From positions 521,501-585,500 of the forward strand of contig OY718803.1 of the NCBI GenBank assembly GCA_963070105.1: a stretch of 64,000 nt of DNA, read 5' to 3'. This DNA is from Litomosoides sigmodontis (taxonomy: Eukaryota; Nematoda; Chromadorea; Rhabditida; Onchocercidae). The notes under the pieces are model-generated. The model was not told the DNA's origin. It saw only the letters and a program-made list of their open reading frames with translations, and made no database searches. Positions 1 through 12,201 of this stretch are shown one piece after another (position 1 is the stretch's first letter; each line of letters begins with the position of its first letter). A program made the position numbers and the translations under genes.

Positions 1-751
1 AATCCAGTGCACAATATAAATCTAAAACAAAATAAAAAAAGAATTCATGCGATAATCGAACACATTCCTATTAGTCTAGGGCATACAGTCTGTTATTCAA
101 GCATGTGATCCGTCATGAAAAACCGGTAGTATAAGATGGGGAAATTTCCTTACGTTAACATTGTGTATCAGCTTCTTTGGGAGATTCTCGAGATGCTTTT
201 GTAACTTTTCGTAGCTCTCGATCTCTTCTTTTCTTTTTGCTATTTCTCTATCACACAATGTTATTTCCTAAATATTCTACACTTTGCCTTTTTTAAATTA
301 ATCGCAGAAAAATCATAAACTCCGTCTTTATTCCCAATTAATAACAGTAAATCCAGCAATGAAAATATTTGTAACAGAGCCCAACTCTGTGCTCTTCATG
401 AATTTCAATAATGAGACAAAATTACTGGTCCTTTCATGAAGGTAAAAGGCCACAGCTACTTGCCCACACCTAATTGCTGGAGTAGCTTCACAAGATGTAC
501 TGTGACGCAGTAGTTAGTAAATTTTCTGACTATTACTAATTCATTGATCCATTTCATCTCCTCTCTCAGGGGCATTATTCAAATACCATACCTTGATGTC
601 TGCATTTTTTAATAAAATTAAAAACTAATTTCCGTATTTTTTAAACATAAAATAAAACCTTATCAATTGCTTCTTTCATACGGCGCACTTTTGACGCTTC
701 GATACATTCATGGTCTTTACTTACTGGACAAATTTCACCCGTTCCATCCAT
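1..751 (-). CDS. URI1-like unconventional prefoldin, 5' exons only
   Basis: Two in-phase exons are visible: 659-751 (31 codons, ATG at 751) and 154-267 (38 codons, donor GTAAGG). The rest lies beyond the left edge. Exon 2 encodes a charged coiled coil with LENLPKKLIHNVN, which fits the prefoldin helix of URI1 (remembered human pattern L-x-x-LP-x-KL-x-x-N, followed by VPFG). URI-family proteins form a prefoldin-like complex and bind the RNA polymerase subunit RPB5. A TTTTTACAG acceptor sits just before the ATG and could receive a spliced leader. The next expected exon (VPFGP...) is not in the remaining 153 bases. The family call rests on 38 residues, so another prefoldin-like coiled coil is possible. 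Confidence 0.55.
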
Positions 752-1577
752 AACTGTAAAAATAATTATAAATTACCAATAATGGACAATCCTCATTGTT
801 AATTATCTTGTATTCATCATTCGAATATTTCACATCTATGTTATCTAGAAAGGTTTTTATCAAAAAAGTTCTGAAAATTTCACGAAATAAAATTTGACAA
901 CTTAATGATGAGAGCGATAATAAGGGTTAGAGCTATGCATCTCCAGTCTGAATTCTGAACAACCCGATTTTAATAGACAATTTTCAGCTGATTCTCTCCG
1001 TTTATTAAATGTAACTTTTGAAAGAAAAAAAATTATCATTAACATTGTAAATGTATCAAATCGAAAATAAAAATGTAAGAGAAATTGCTATGGTTCTACC
1101 CAAACATTGACTTGACACCTTCAGGTTCATATCATTATCATCTGCTGGTGAAAAATATGCAAAGCATATTGTTAACCATGCAAACAGTTACTTTATTCAG
1201 CAAGAAATATAACAAACCAAAAAAGCGAAAGACATAGAGAAGGCATTTTCTGAATACAATCATTACAATACTTCTCAAACAAAATTTCCTCCAATCTATG
1301 CTTCTCTCCACTCCCAGATCAATTACCTCTTTTTGATATTCTTCTATCCTATTTGCACCATTTAATTATCAAACTGGTCACACCATTACCACCTCTCTTA
1401 TACACATTTTTGAAAAAACATGAACTAAAGTAAGGCAAATATTGGTAAGAGTTTCATAATCACTAATTCTATCATTTCTACCCTTTTCGTAAAATTTACA
1501 AAGCTCCCCTGAGACCATTCTCATTTCAAAACCTTATCAAGCTGCAACAATAACAGTACAAACACACAATGTACAAA
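752..1577. other. intergenic, no gene seen
   Basis: AT-rich spacer between the URI1-like start and the 3' end of the D-amino-acid oxidase. Both genes are on the minus strand. I saw no open frame with splice sites, no RNA gene and no notable repeat. It presumably holds the oxidase 3' UTR and the URI1 promoter or outron. Confidence 0.5.
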
Positions 1578-4500
1578 TTAATATTTCCTAATACTGCTGC
1601 TGCCTAAAATTAGGTCAGCAACAGTTTCAGCGCAACCCCAACTTAAACTTAAACCATGTCCGCCGTGACCGTAATTGTGTACTACCTGAAAAAAACACGG
1701 AGCTTTTGTCGCAGTTTTCTTATTAAGAAAAATCAGCTCTAAGTGCCTCAAAAGTAGAGATAACCTTTAGCATACAACCTGACATATGGCGGACAAATAA
1801 TTAACTCAATAAATCCTAGTTCTGAAAATCGGTAAGTGAATGAGAATGGATTGAGACCGACTAATTACTAAGTGCACCAGTCTTAAGGATGATATCGTCA
1901 TGTGGACAAAGTAGCCAGTAAATCTCTTAAGAACACTTAAATTTCCTTCAGTATTGATGAAAAGAACCTTGATCACTCTCTCGTCCGAGGTCCGCTCGAG
2001 CTTCGGCACTGGGAACCGAATCGTCGTCATTTCCAATCGAATACCACCCTTGCGACCCGGCCGCAAACCAGACCATTCATTCAGAATAGCTGCGCCCTAT
2101 GAAACAGCGGCTGTCCAGTATTTTATCAGTTAACTTTACTAGACATTAAAATGAATGAATCGATCGGAGATGTCTCTTGCTACTAAGCCTACATTAAGTT
2201 CACTGGACTCAACACCTTCCCTCATTAAATATGCCTCGATGAATCGGAACGAGTGGGACAGCGTGAGATCTGAGTTTGATTTCCCGTAGTTCTTTTTTCT
2301 CTAAAACTCACATTGGTACTAAAGAAAAATCTGAGTGACAAAAAGCTCATTTTTCCATAACTTTCAGAAATTATCCATTAAATGAAAACGCCAAAGGTCA
2401 CATTAGCAACTAATCAACGTTCCACAAAATTTCTTCGATAAGGAAACAACTGATTTTTTTTCGCACAACTAACACTTACTTTAATTGCTGGATGCAGTCG
2501 ATAGTACCGGTTAAGGATATCAGTCCGGTCAGCAAGTGTAATTTCAAGATCATCTCTGCCGGCTTGTTTCACGGATCCGATGAACACCTTGTCCGTACTG
2601 AGAGCGGAAAACAGAATGATGCAGAATGGAACACTATGCTATGCTTTGAAAGAAACATACAAAGAAAAGGAATGGATGAGGAAAGAAGGGAAACCAACGT
2701 CGGGATAGAAAACGTGTCGAATCTTTTGTACAGGAAATGTTTATGCCATGTTGCATTCACCTGAAATTATATTACAGGTAATTTTTACAGTTAAAATTGC
2801 TTAGATACAATAAAAGTGATAGCCACAAGTAAATGAGAAGCTCAAAGAATAAGAGAAAAAAATTTGCGTCTCTCCAAATATCCGATATGTCACCTCTGAG
2901 CGCTTCTGCCGCAAAACTAACTTTATCTTTCAGCAAAAAAGGGATATGATGACACTGAAATGCCTCATCGAATTAGCCAAACATATAAACTATTAATTCT
3001 TTTATTAAAATTTAGTCTTACAATTGAAGTATTACGCACGGATGGCAACAGTTAATAGGGAAATGTGATGAAACATATTTTCAATCAAAGCAGAAGAAAA
3101 ATAATGCTTCACGTTAGACTAATTAAGAGTTATGTGATCGAAATCGTTGAAAATTTTTGATGAAATGAACTAAAAAGTTGCACTCATTTTATTTCGTCAC
3201 ATTGCACTAGCTTGTACAGATTAGCTGAGATGTGAATTAATTTGCTTGAAGGTATAACTTAAAGTATTACTTCAAATATAATGCCTCTTATCGGAAACAT
3301 ATTCTTGTGATCGCCATCATCTGCCACTTTACCACCGTTTAATCCTGCACAATTCACGATGATATCAAACTCATCGAAGAGCTACAAATAAACCCATATC
3401 TTTATTCTTTTAATTTAAAGTTTATTACTGCACTGTTTTAATCAGTTTGAGCAATTACATTAGCAATTACGCAAAGCGACAAACGCGTAATCTTTCCCTG
3501 TGAATTTCCCGCATCCAAAACAAAATGTGAAATGTTTAGAATGGATGTAAATGCAAATTGAAAAGGAAAGTGCAAAACTTACATCTCTAACAGTATTAAC
3601 ATGACGTCTCACGAAACGTACACCTTTTGCTAATAACTGATTCTTCATCCACGGAACATATTTACCACCTTCCGTTGTAAACGTTGTAAAATGTATTGCA
3701 AACACGTGATTACCTTGATCAGCGAACTGTTGCATTTCCTTCTCTCGAAGGTAACGAAAATTGTAGACAATATCACCATAAATTTCATCCTGCAAGCTAA
3801 TTTCAATAATTACTGCACAAAGCCTTAGCATGTTTCGTAAACAAAAAAAAACGAGTTTTATTTAATAGGACACTAATTTTGGTACTTAAAAATCTGCAAT
3901 TTTAATATATTGCAAAGTCAAAAATAAGCATTAAATTACAGAACTTGTTCAACAAGTTCTGTCAAATTTGCTGATAGTATATGTCCGGACAATAAATTAA
4001 CGCCAGATACTTCACCACCATATTCTCGAAACAGTTTAGTATAGCGACGAAATGATCGTTTGCCATAAGCTCTGAAAAAAAAAAACAGGAAGAGATATAT
4101 GGAAGTGAGAAATCGTTTTTTAAAAGAAAAATAGTTTTGCGAAAATTTTCCTTAATTACTAAAAACAACAGTGAAGTGATTAATTTAGGAAGAGCTTACA
4201 ATAATAACAAGCAACTACTAGTGCTGAAAATGTATCGAACGATTTTTAATTCATTTAACACACTTGAAAATGAATCTTTTTTTTGAATCCTTTGAGCTGT
4301 AATTAATTTTATTTTCTTCATATCGTCCATTAACCCAGATATCTTTCTTCCCTCTACACTTTACTACTTCCCGATCCTCGATTCATTAATCATCCCAGGA
4401 AGGAAGGAACGAAGGAAACTACAGTACGCTACAAACGACAGTTTTTTTTGCACTTCTGGAAATTTAATCTGAAATTTTTGACTGAAAATCTTTTCAACAA

Positions 4501-5454
4501 AGACAAACAACTCAACATTTTTGACATTAAACATTGAAAAAAATTCCATCAGCTTTTTTGAATTTATTCCTTCGCGAGCGGAAGATAGACAGAAAATTGT
4601 TGAACAGCAATTTCACTTGCTTGAAACTATTCATATCATAGGCAATATTGATGTGATTGAAACTGTCACGTGATCTGCTACGCGAAAGTACACGTTCACA
4701 TGATAGCTTTACGTGGGAAGTTTGAAATTAGTGATTGCTGGTTGTTGAGGGACAATTAAGAAGTCCTTTAATTTGTTTTTTCTTCAGTCCTGTTGAAACC
4801 AACCTGTTTTGAAGCGTGTCAACTCGAAACAATCCAGCAGGGCCGAAGCTAACAGTTTGTTCAAATGGCACGTCGTGAAAGACGGTGATATTGAGGCTTC
4901 GATCACGTTCGATCAGTGCCAAAGCTGATGACACTCCAACTACACCTTCACCAATAATTGCTATCGGTACGCCACCCTTGCTTTTCCAACTGTCCACTAC
5001 TACTTCAAACAAAATTTGCTTCCTAATAAATGCAACTATGCCACGAACAAGCCATATTTGCCCTTGTCCTTTTTAAGCTAACTATTAATTGATTAATTAG
5101 TCAAATGATTTACTCAACGTAATTGAAGTTTCCATCTAATTGCGACGTATTAAAAACCTTCATGCTACAAGAGCAAAACAATTATCCAGTACTTTCTGGT
5201 ATTATTTACTTTGTCAGCAAAATACTTTTACACCTCCTATCTAACTTTTTTTTGCTTCCAATGTCGTATTAACAGTGTAAAATAGTAAGATAATTATTGA
5301 AAAAAAGAGTGTCCTATGAACTGGGCATTTGTAGCAAATCAAGAATTTCAGTTGTTCTTCCTATTTATCTAGTCCGACATGAAATAGAATTTGAACTGAA
5401 ACAAAAATATCGCAAACCTATAAGCATTGCGATAAGTAGCACCAGCTGATTCAT
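1578..5454 (-). CDS. D-aspartate / D-amino-acid oxidase (FAD)
   Basis: Oxidative deamination of D-amino acids to 2-oxo acids with H2O2. Exons in translation order: 5418-5454 (tentative), 4804-5035, 3945-4071, 3583-3789, 3271-3381, 2699-2760, 2480-2597, 1968-2096, 1578-1685. All junctions are in phase, giving about 376 aa. Motifs: N-terminal FAD dinucleotide fold IAIIGEGVVG; IIVNCAGLNG; TDKVFIGSVKQAGRDDLEI; substrate-site GLRPGRKGGIRLE; and the family signature HNYGHGGHGLSLSWGCA near the C-terminus. The end, ...SSSIRKY, is not a peroxisomal SKL-type signal. The frame with GEGVVG has no ATG, so an upstream exon is needed. The best candidate starts MNQLVLLIAMLI and would add a hydrophobic leader. 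Its acceptor could be at 5035 or 5002. Aspartate versus neutral substrate preference cannot be settled here. The family is certain, the first exon is not. Confidence 0.9.
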
Positions 5455-5771
5455 ATCTTTCAAATATTTCGTGCAAATATCGAAGCGGCGAAAAAAAGGA
5501 ATGCGTTCCTATTTTTATCACTAAAAATAATTTTAACCCAAAATATTCTCGCAGTGTAGAAGAAACAGAAAAAAGTGGTTTCTCAATGTAAACAGGTTTT
5601 CTAAGGAGCTTTACTGAGAAACCTGTTATTTTCACTGATCGTATTTGATTGAGAGACGGATCAATCAGCAAAAAAGACGGTGGAAATGCTTTCATTGTTA
5701 TTTTACTTAAAAAAAATCAATCAAAGAGTTATACATAACTGTGAAAAGGAAAAGGAATGTTACTACAGGAG

Positions 5772-5774
<3 letters not shown>

Positions 5775-5869
<95 letters not shown>

Positions 5870-5872
5870 ACA
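5775..5872. repeat. (CA)n microsatellite
   Basis: About 45 CA units, slightly interrupted at the right end (CATACACACACATG), followed by a short ATGT run. It lies just upstream of the putative first exon of the oxidase gene. Confidence 0.97.
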
Positions 5873-6414
5873 CATGTATGTATGTATGTAAAGTATTTGT
5901 ATAAAGCAACCTGATAATTGATGCTGAAACAAATGTAATGGAAGAAAAATAGGCTTTTAATGAGTTTGCAAAATAGCCTTCAGCAATTAACAATTAAATG
6001 AAACATTCCATCTGAAGGTAACACTAAACGTAGCTTAAATGCACTAAATAAAAAGGCTGATAAATTAACTGATAAGCGATAGGATCACGTAGGCATGAAG
6101 TAGCGCAACAAACTGAGCACAGCATAAGTGTACTTAAATTTGAACGGGAAACTTGAACAAACTACAAGATTTACAAATAAATGGAAAAAATTCTCTCCGC
6201 CAGATAATCGACAATCAGTTAATTAATAGCGGCAAAAGTAGGCTCAAATAACCGCAGAGATCGAAGTACAGAACAGTCGGATGAAAGTTGAAAATCGGCT
6301 AAAAATCACGATTTTTTTACCGCGGCGTTGGACGGGAAGTCGAGTTGCCAATATGATAGCAACGATATCACAAATGTTGCTGAACAATACCAATAATTAA
6401 TGCTAGTAACTCTA

Positions 6415-6649
<235 letters not shown>

Positions 6650-6895
6650 GTATTAATAGCAATGTTTGATGTTTTTTTTGAAAGAACAGAGGAAGGGAAA
6701 AAAGTGAGGAAAACTGGTAAGTGAGGAAAAAAAAGTTTATTGTGCATGCGCATGTTGGAAAACCAGTAAATCAGTTTGCAGAGGTGCTCGTGGCAGGGCA
6801 AGAAGAGTGCATGCAAGCAGAGATTGGGTAAAGTTATGGGTAGGAGAATGAATGAGAGGTGGAAATGTGAAAAAAGTGAACAAAAGGTAACTCAC

Positions 6896-7123
6896 AAAAC
6901 GACCACTACAAATACCCATTGACCAGTGATATACTACGATAACCGTAGCGTCGTTGGTCACAACATAAATACGTGCACCAATTATCGTATTGTTTGATAA
7001 ATTAGAAAAGTAAACATATTTAAGCGGATGAATCGGAGAAACGGATAATCGAAGATCTTTGCATACACTGTCAACGGCAGCAGTCATGCAAGATCCATGT
7101 GCAAAAGCGATCAAATGCATTTG
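6896..7123 (-). other. orphan coding-like exon, possibly BEACH/WD-family fragment
   Basis: A 76-codon open stretch on the minus strand bounded by an acceptor (CATTTAG) and a consensus donor (GTGAGT), phase 0 at both ends. Its base composition is clearly less AT-rich than its flanks. The translation contains MHLIAFAHGSC and IYVVTNDATVIVVYHWS. The spacing from MHL to the ...VxxYHW segment resembles the strand region after the BEACH domain in neurobeachin/LRBA proteins as I remember it, but the match is weak. I found no neighbouring BEACH or WD exons in 5.5-9.0 kb. It may be one exon of an unrecognised small gene, an alternative exon of a neighbour, or a gene remnant. Confidence 0.4.
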
Positions 7124-7850
7124 CTAAATGAATTAAATGAAAATTTCCTCAGTAAAGCTCCTAAGACAAATGGCACTTTCGCTTGCTTTGATGAAGTTGT
7201 CGTACAAAGACTTAGACAGGTGAAGCGAAATGTGGAACGTCAAAATATATATAATTCACAAAGATGAGCCATTTGCAAATGCAAGGAATAAGCGGTAGCA
7301 ACAAAGGATGAAATAAATTAAAGAGTGAATTATTTAAGCTCAAATACTAAAGGAAACTTTACAAGTGGTATGAACGAGCATTGGAGGAGGTGATTTTGAT
7401 GCGAAATAAAATAAAAATTTGATTCATTTAAAATCATACAACCTCATCCACAACATTCACTTTTTTGTCATATCACTTCATATATCATACAATCATATAA
7501 TTTTATGCAGCTTATCATATACAATCACTTCCACAACATAACGCAGTATTCATAAAATGAGCAAAAAATTAAATTTTTTAATTTTTTTCCACCAATTTCA
7601 TGCAAACAAATTGTCATCAATTATATGAAAAGAGCAATACAGCGAGAAGTTTGGACGTTTTTTTAATAAAAAAAATTTCCTACCTTTTTAAACGGAAAAC
7701 AATAAAATTGAGAACAGAATTCCAATTTCCTCATTTCTTTTCTCCTTTTTATTTCATTATTCAAGAACCATTTGACCTTTGCCGTAAATATGTCTATCGC
7801 TACCAAAAATTTTCACTACTTCACATGAACTACTGATACTACGCACATAC

Positions 7851-7906
<56 letters not shown>

Positions 7907-9042
7907 AAGGAAAATACGAGCGGTAGACGAAAGTCTTTCAAACTGAAATATATTCAAATAAAGGTCGTAACTGACAATTAGTGTCGGCACATCAAGATAA
8001 GTTCAACTCTGTTTCAACAAAAAAAAACAAACGAAAATTTGTTAAAGAAAATAAGCGATGAAAATTTTTAATTTTAAATTCTGTTATGATTAATTATTAT
8101 CATTAGAAAAGTACACTGCAATATAATCCTACAGGATAGCGTATCAGAGGTTTCGAGGTGACGACAAATTGCTTAGTAGATATACCTCACACACTTCGTC
8201 AAATAGTATTTTTTTCAACAATTAAAATTTCCGACATGTTGTTATCGATCAAAATCTTTATATAATTCCTTATAATGTATAGGCTTATAATTTTTGTAAT
8301 CCTTATATAATTCCTTATAATGTAACATAATAAACATTTATATGTTTCAAACTCAAATAATGATGGATGAGAACCGTTAACACTATTAAAACGCAAGTAT
8401 TGAAATTAATTGATTTCCAAAAACATATTAAAATTAGGTAAATAACCAAGACCAGATTGCTTACAATGTGTAGTCAACGTGGTTGAATTGACTCATAGTG
8501 ATTATAAGATAAATCATTCGGAAACTTAAAAAATTAAATTCCCTTTAACACTAGGCTGTTCACTGAAATATCTGTTAATATCAGAGCGTAATAAGCATTT
8601 TCGTTCTATGATGGCATAAAAAACTTACACATCACACTTCGCAAAAAAAATTCCAGCTTATTTATCGTTGTTGCTTTTCGCAATCAGATATGTGAAGCAA
8701 GAAGCAATGAAACAGCGAGTATAGCTTTTATTTAATGCAGTCATTAATCGAAATTGACTAGGAATAATGAAAGTTACATGCATCATCCAAAATTCAGCAA
8801 AAAAGGAAAACATATATAACAATCAATACTCTTCATTTATGAAATATTGTCAAAAAATTATTTAAGGGGCTTTTTTTTCGATTTCTGGAAAAATGGGGAT
8901 TCAAATTAAAAATTGGAAGTTAAAAAATCATTAAACAAATTATATTGAGCACCAATCAAAGCGTTCTGGCAGCAAACAGTTCAACTATGGGAAATTCAAT
9001 AAAAGACATTTTATTACCTATATAAATCAATATATACAAACA
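7124..9042. other. intergenic, no gene seen
   Basis: Very AT-rich DNA between the orphan exon and the TAF11 3' end. It contains a (TA)n tract at 7853-7902 and a 22-base direct repeat (TTATATAATTCCTTATAATG) near 8258 and 8303. No supported exon on either strand. Confidence 0.5.
7853..7902. repeat. (TA)n microsatellite
   Basis: About 25 uninterrupted TA units in an AT-rich intergenic stretch. Confidence 0.95.
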
Positions 9043-11048
9043 TCATAAGAAAGGATTTCGACGAGATCCATAAGGAGGAAAAAGTTTACCCTTTTCTCTC
9101 AACTGGTCATATGCTAGCTGAATATGGTGTGGTTTCAGTGGCTCGGTAACCTCACCCATCCGTTCGCGAATATCCAAGGCTAAAATAATACATTTTAAGA
9201 TCACACTTAGCAAAAACACCAACTACAAAATTTAACTTCATTTAGCAAAATTCATGAATAATTTCAAGCGTAATTAAATAATTGAATATTAAAACAGTGA
9301 AAGGGAGAGAACCTTCCTCAACAAGTTCTCCAGCAAATACTTTGGCAAGTCCCGCAACGGCTATTATAACATTATGTCCTGGTGTAACACCTGTTGCTTG
9401 TTGAATGAGCTAAACGAAACTTCCATAAAAGTAATTTAAAAAAATCTGGAAAATCATGAAAGCGACTCACTTCATTACAGAAATTTCCGAGCTGCACTAA
9501 GATTTTTTACAAAAATAATATCATTAAAAGTCTCTATCATAAAAAAAACGTTATGAGCAGAAAAATTCAATAAACACCAGCTAAAAAAGTACTTTTCGAA
9601 TTGCACTTTTTGGAAAGGATGAACGTCGAAAGCATTCGTAACGAGCCAGCTGTTCAGAAGAAAAATTAGCAACCAGTATTCTGCAAATTACAACATATCG
9701 AAAAACATCGAACAGAGCTTGAATAAAGGTAGCTCCACCGCTGAACATACCTACTGTATTTTGTTCTTTCTTAAAAATATAATGAGTAAAGCTTTTAACA
9801 ATAATGATTACTGCATTTTTTGGCGCAAGATTTCGTCTTGCTTGCTTAATTTTTTCGGTTGTAAGACTGCTTCACTTTGTTCATCGTCGGAATTCTCGCT
9901 TTGCGGAGAATTTCGTTTGCTGATTCCCGTTTCCTATGATTTGTATTAACAAGATATCACATAACATCAATATTACATAACATTGTCATGGCCTAAATAA
10001 TGTGAAGACACAACTATGAAGAGGTTCAATTTCATTGTCACAATGATCTTTACATATTATCCGTAATGATATTAATTTTTTTTTAACGAAATAGTTTTAG
10101 ATATACCAAACCAAACTAATATTATCTTGAAATGCAATCTTTAATACAGATCTTACCGCTCCCTTAATAATGCGGAGCTTTTCATTATCCTTGACATTTT
10201 CTGCAAAATGAACAGTCCTTGAGTTCGACGACCCTGCAGCAGAGGAAGAGGCTAAGGATGATTTCTTCGAGACAGCATCAACAGCATTAAAGTCTGTAGG
10301 ATCCAGCTAGAAGGTTAAAATATATACATTAGCGCCGAACTTTTGTCAATAGTTTCAACTGCTTTCGGCCCAACGATATTAGACTTATTATCCTTCAAAA
10401 TCACTTAATTTCTGCGCCTCAAAGATAAATGATACAATTCATACTAAACCGAAGAGCGGGTCGTCCAATAATTCGATAGCATGAATGGATAGCTCTCCTC
10501 TGCTGGTTTTGGCCAGTACACCATCTGTACCAATATCTTCATCAGGTTTTCGTTTCAAACCCAATGATTGCTAAAAAATTTATAATGAAAAGAACAAACA
10601 AAATTAGCTGTTTTATAAAATTGTTAGAATCTTTAATAATTAATATGAATTGAATAAGTTCCATGAAGTATTAATAACTAGCTTCCCAAAATACTTAAGT
10701 TAAAGCTTCCAATAAAAGGCGAAAAACTCACGAAATGGTGATCAGTAGGGAATATTACTAAATGTGATATACTACAAGTGAAAATACAACATAATTATCT
10801 CTTCATGCTTTACAGTCAGTAAGTAGATAAGTGAACGATAAGTAGAAAATACTGAAACTAAATGTATTTCAATCAGAAATCACTTTTAGTACAGTACTGA
10901 AACTAACTCCGTTTGCTTCTGATACCGACGTTCCATTATTAGAAGTTTCAACGCAACTCTCTTTAGGATCTGGTTTTTTTTCTCCATCATTATCATCACT
11001 ATCACTTAGTTCACCAAGGAGATCAGCAACATCTGCCCAGTCAGTCAT
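9043..11048 (-). CDS. TFIID subunit TAF11
   Basis: Histone-fold subunit of the general transcription factor TFIID, which pairs with TAF13 in the nucleus. Seven in-phase exons: 10908-11048 (ATG at 11048), 10445-10570, 10157-10306, 9812-9933, 9593-9680, 9313-9409 and 9043-9179, giving 286 aa. The N-terminal half is acidic, low-complexity and poorly conserved (starts MTDWADVADLLGELSDSDD). The C-terminal histone fold is clear: ANFSSEQLARYECFRRSSFP, then AIRK-LIQQATGVTPGHN, VIIAVAGLAKVFAGELVEEA, then LDIRERMGE and a PLKPHHIQLAYDQLREKGKL helix, ending ...NPFL. TTTTAGGG lies just before the ATG, a possible spliced-leader acceptor. It is divergent from the rhamnose-synthase-like gene. Confidence 0.93.
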
Positions 11049-12201
11049 CCCTAAAATTGGCTACTGAATGCATCATTTGTAACAATTTTAATTCCAAAAA
11101 AAACATACATCTAGCACAACGACTGAATTACATATCACAATTAATTTGGAACAGTTTCTTTCTAATTGTTTTATTCATGTCTCAATATCCAATAACACCA
11201 CCGTCTCTTCAGAAACAGCTATTTTTCACTAATACATGCACGTAATTATCAGTTGAAAAAAATTTCTAAAAATCTGGTCATACAAATTTTATCTCGCCTT
11301 CTCTTTTCTATTTTGATGCCGATTAAGGGAAAAAACTGCCAAATACAACTTAGTACTTCTCATTAAAAAGTCCATATAAATTCCAACAATCTCAAGTTAA
11401 CTTCGTTGATTTAAAAGCACAATGCAACATCTACTAACACAATACTGCAGAAATGCTAAAGCTAGCTTATGAGTCTAAGCTGAAAATTTTCAAGTTTACT
11501 AAATAAAACACATTCAGCAGTCAATGCAGAACCGAAAAACAGGCCGCACAGCATAAGCAAAAGCCGCGTTTTACCGCCACTTGGCTAATTGGTGACTTAA
11601 GCTGGTAGTTGTCAGTTACGAAGCTTGTCGATACGGTCGTTTTTTCATTGTGTGGTTGAGAGTGCGTGAGTTTTGGTAAGTTCTCCACTTTTATGACTAT
11701 ATAACTTTGGCGTAGAGAGGAGAAGGTGAAGGTGAAAGGGTGGCATAATAGAAGACGGACATCGTGAAGTTATTTTTTTATAATTTAACGTTTACTTGAA
11801 GAGTTTGTAAATATTCGTCTAACCATAAAAGATTGTATATCACATATACTATATTGTAACTTAAAATTTTTACGAATAGAGGTAGCAGATTTCGAAAGAA
11901 ATTTCAGTCAAATCACAGTGAGAAATGAAATTAAGCATATGTTTTTCGTGGGCGTGAAAGCCATGTTTGTTTCCTTAATTTATTCGTTGCCGTATGGTTT
12001 TAATTTATACTACCTCTACCATTAATAGTAACAACACTAATAATAATTAATGATAATAATAACGATATGGCTAAACCACATATTTTTAATTTCTGTGCTT
12101 ATTCAGTGCCCCATTAGGCTTTTCAAAATTCTTTAAAACTTTTTTGCATCTCAATTTTACAAACTTCTTATACATATAATGTTTTTTCAGTACATTGCCT
12201 G
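11049..12201. promoter_or_regulatory. divergent intergenic region between TAF11 and the epimerase-like gene
   Basis: About 1.15 kb separating two divergent starts, so promoters for both genes are expected here. The only concrete signal is TTTTTTCAG at 12182-12190 right before the plus-strand ATG, a probable trans-splice acceptor. I could not identify a TATA box or other element with confidence. Confidence 0.35.
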
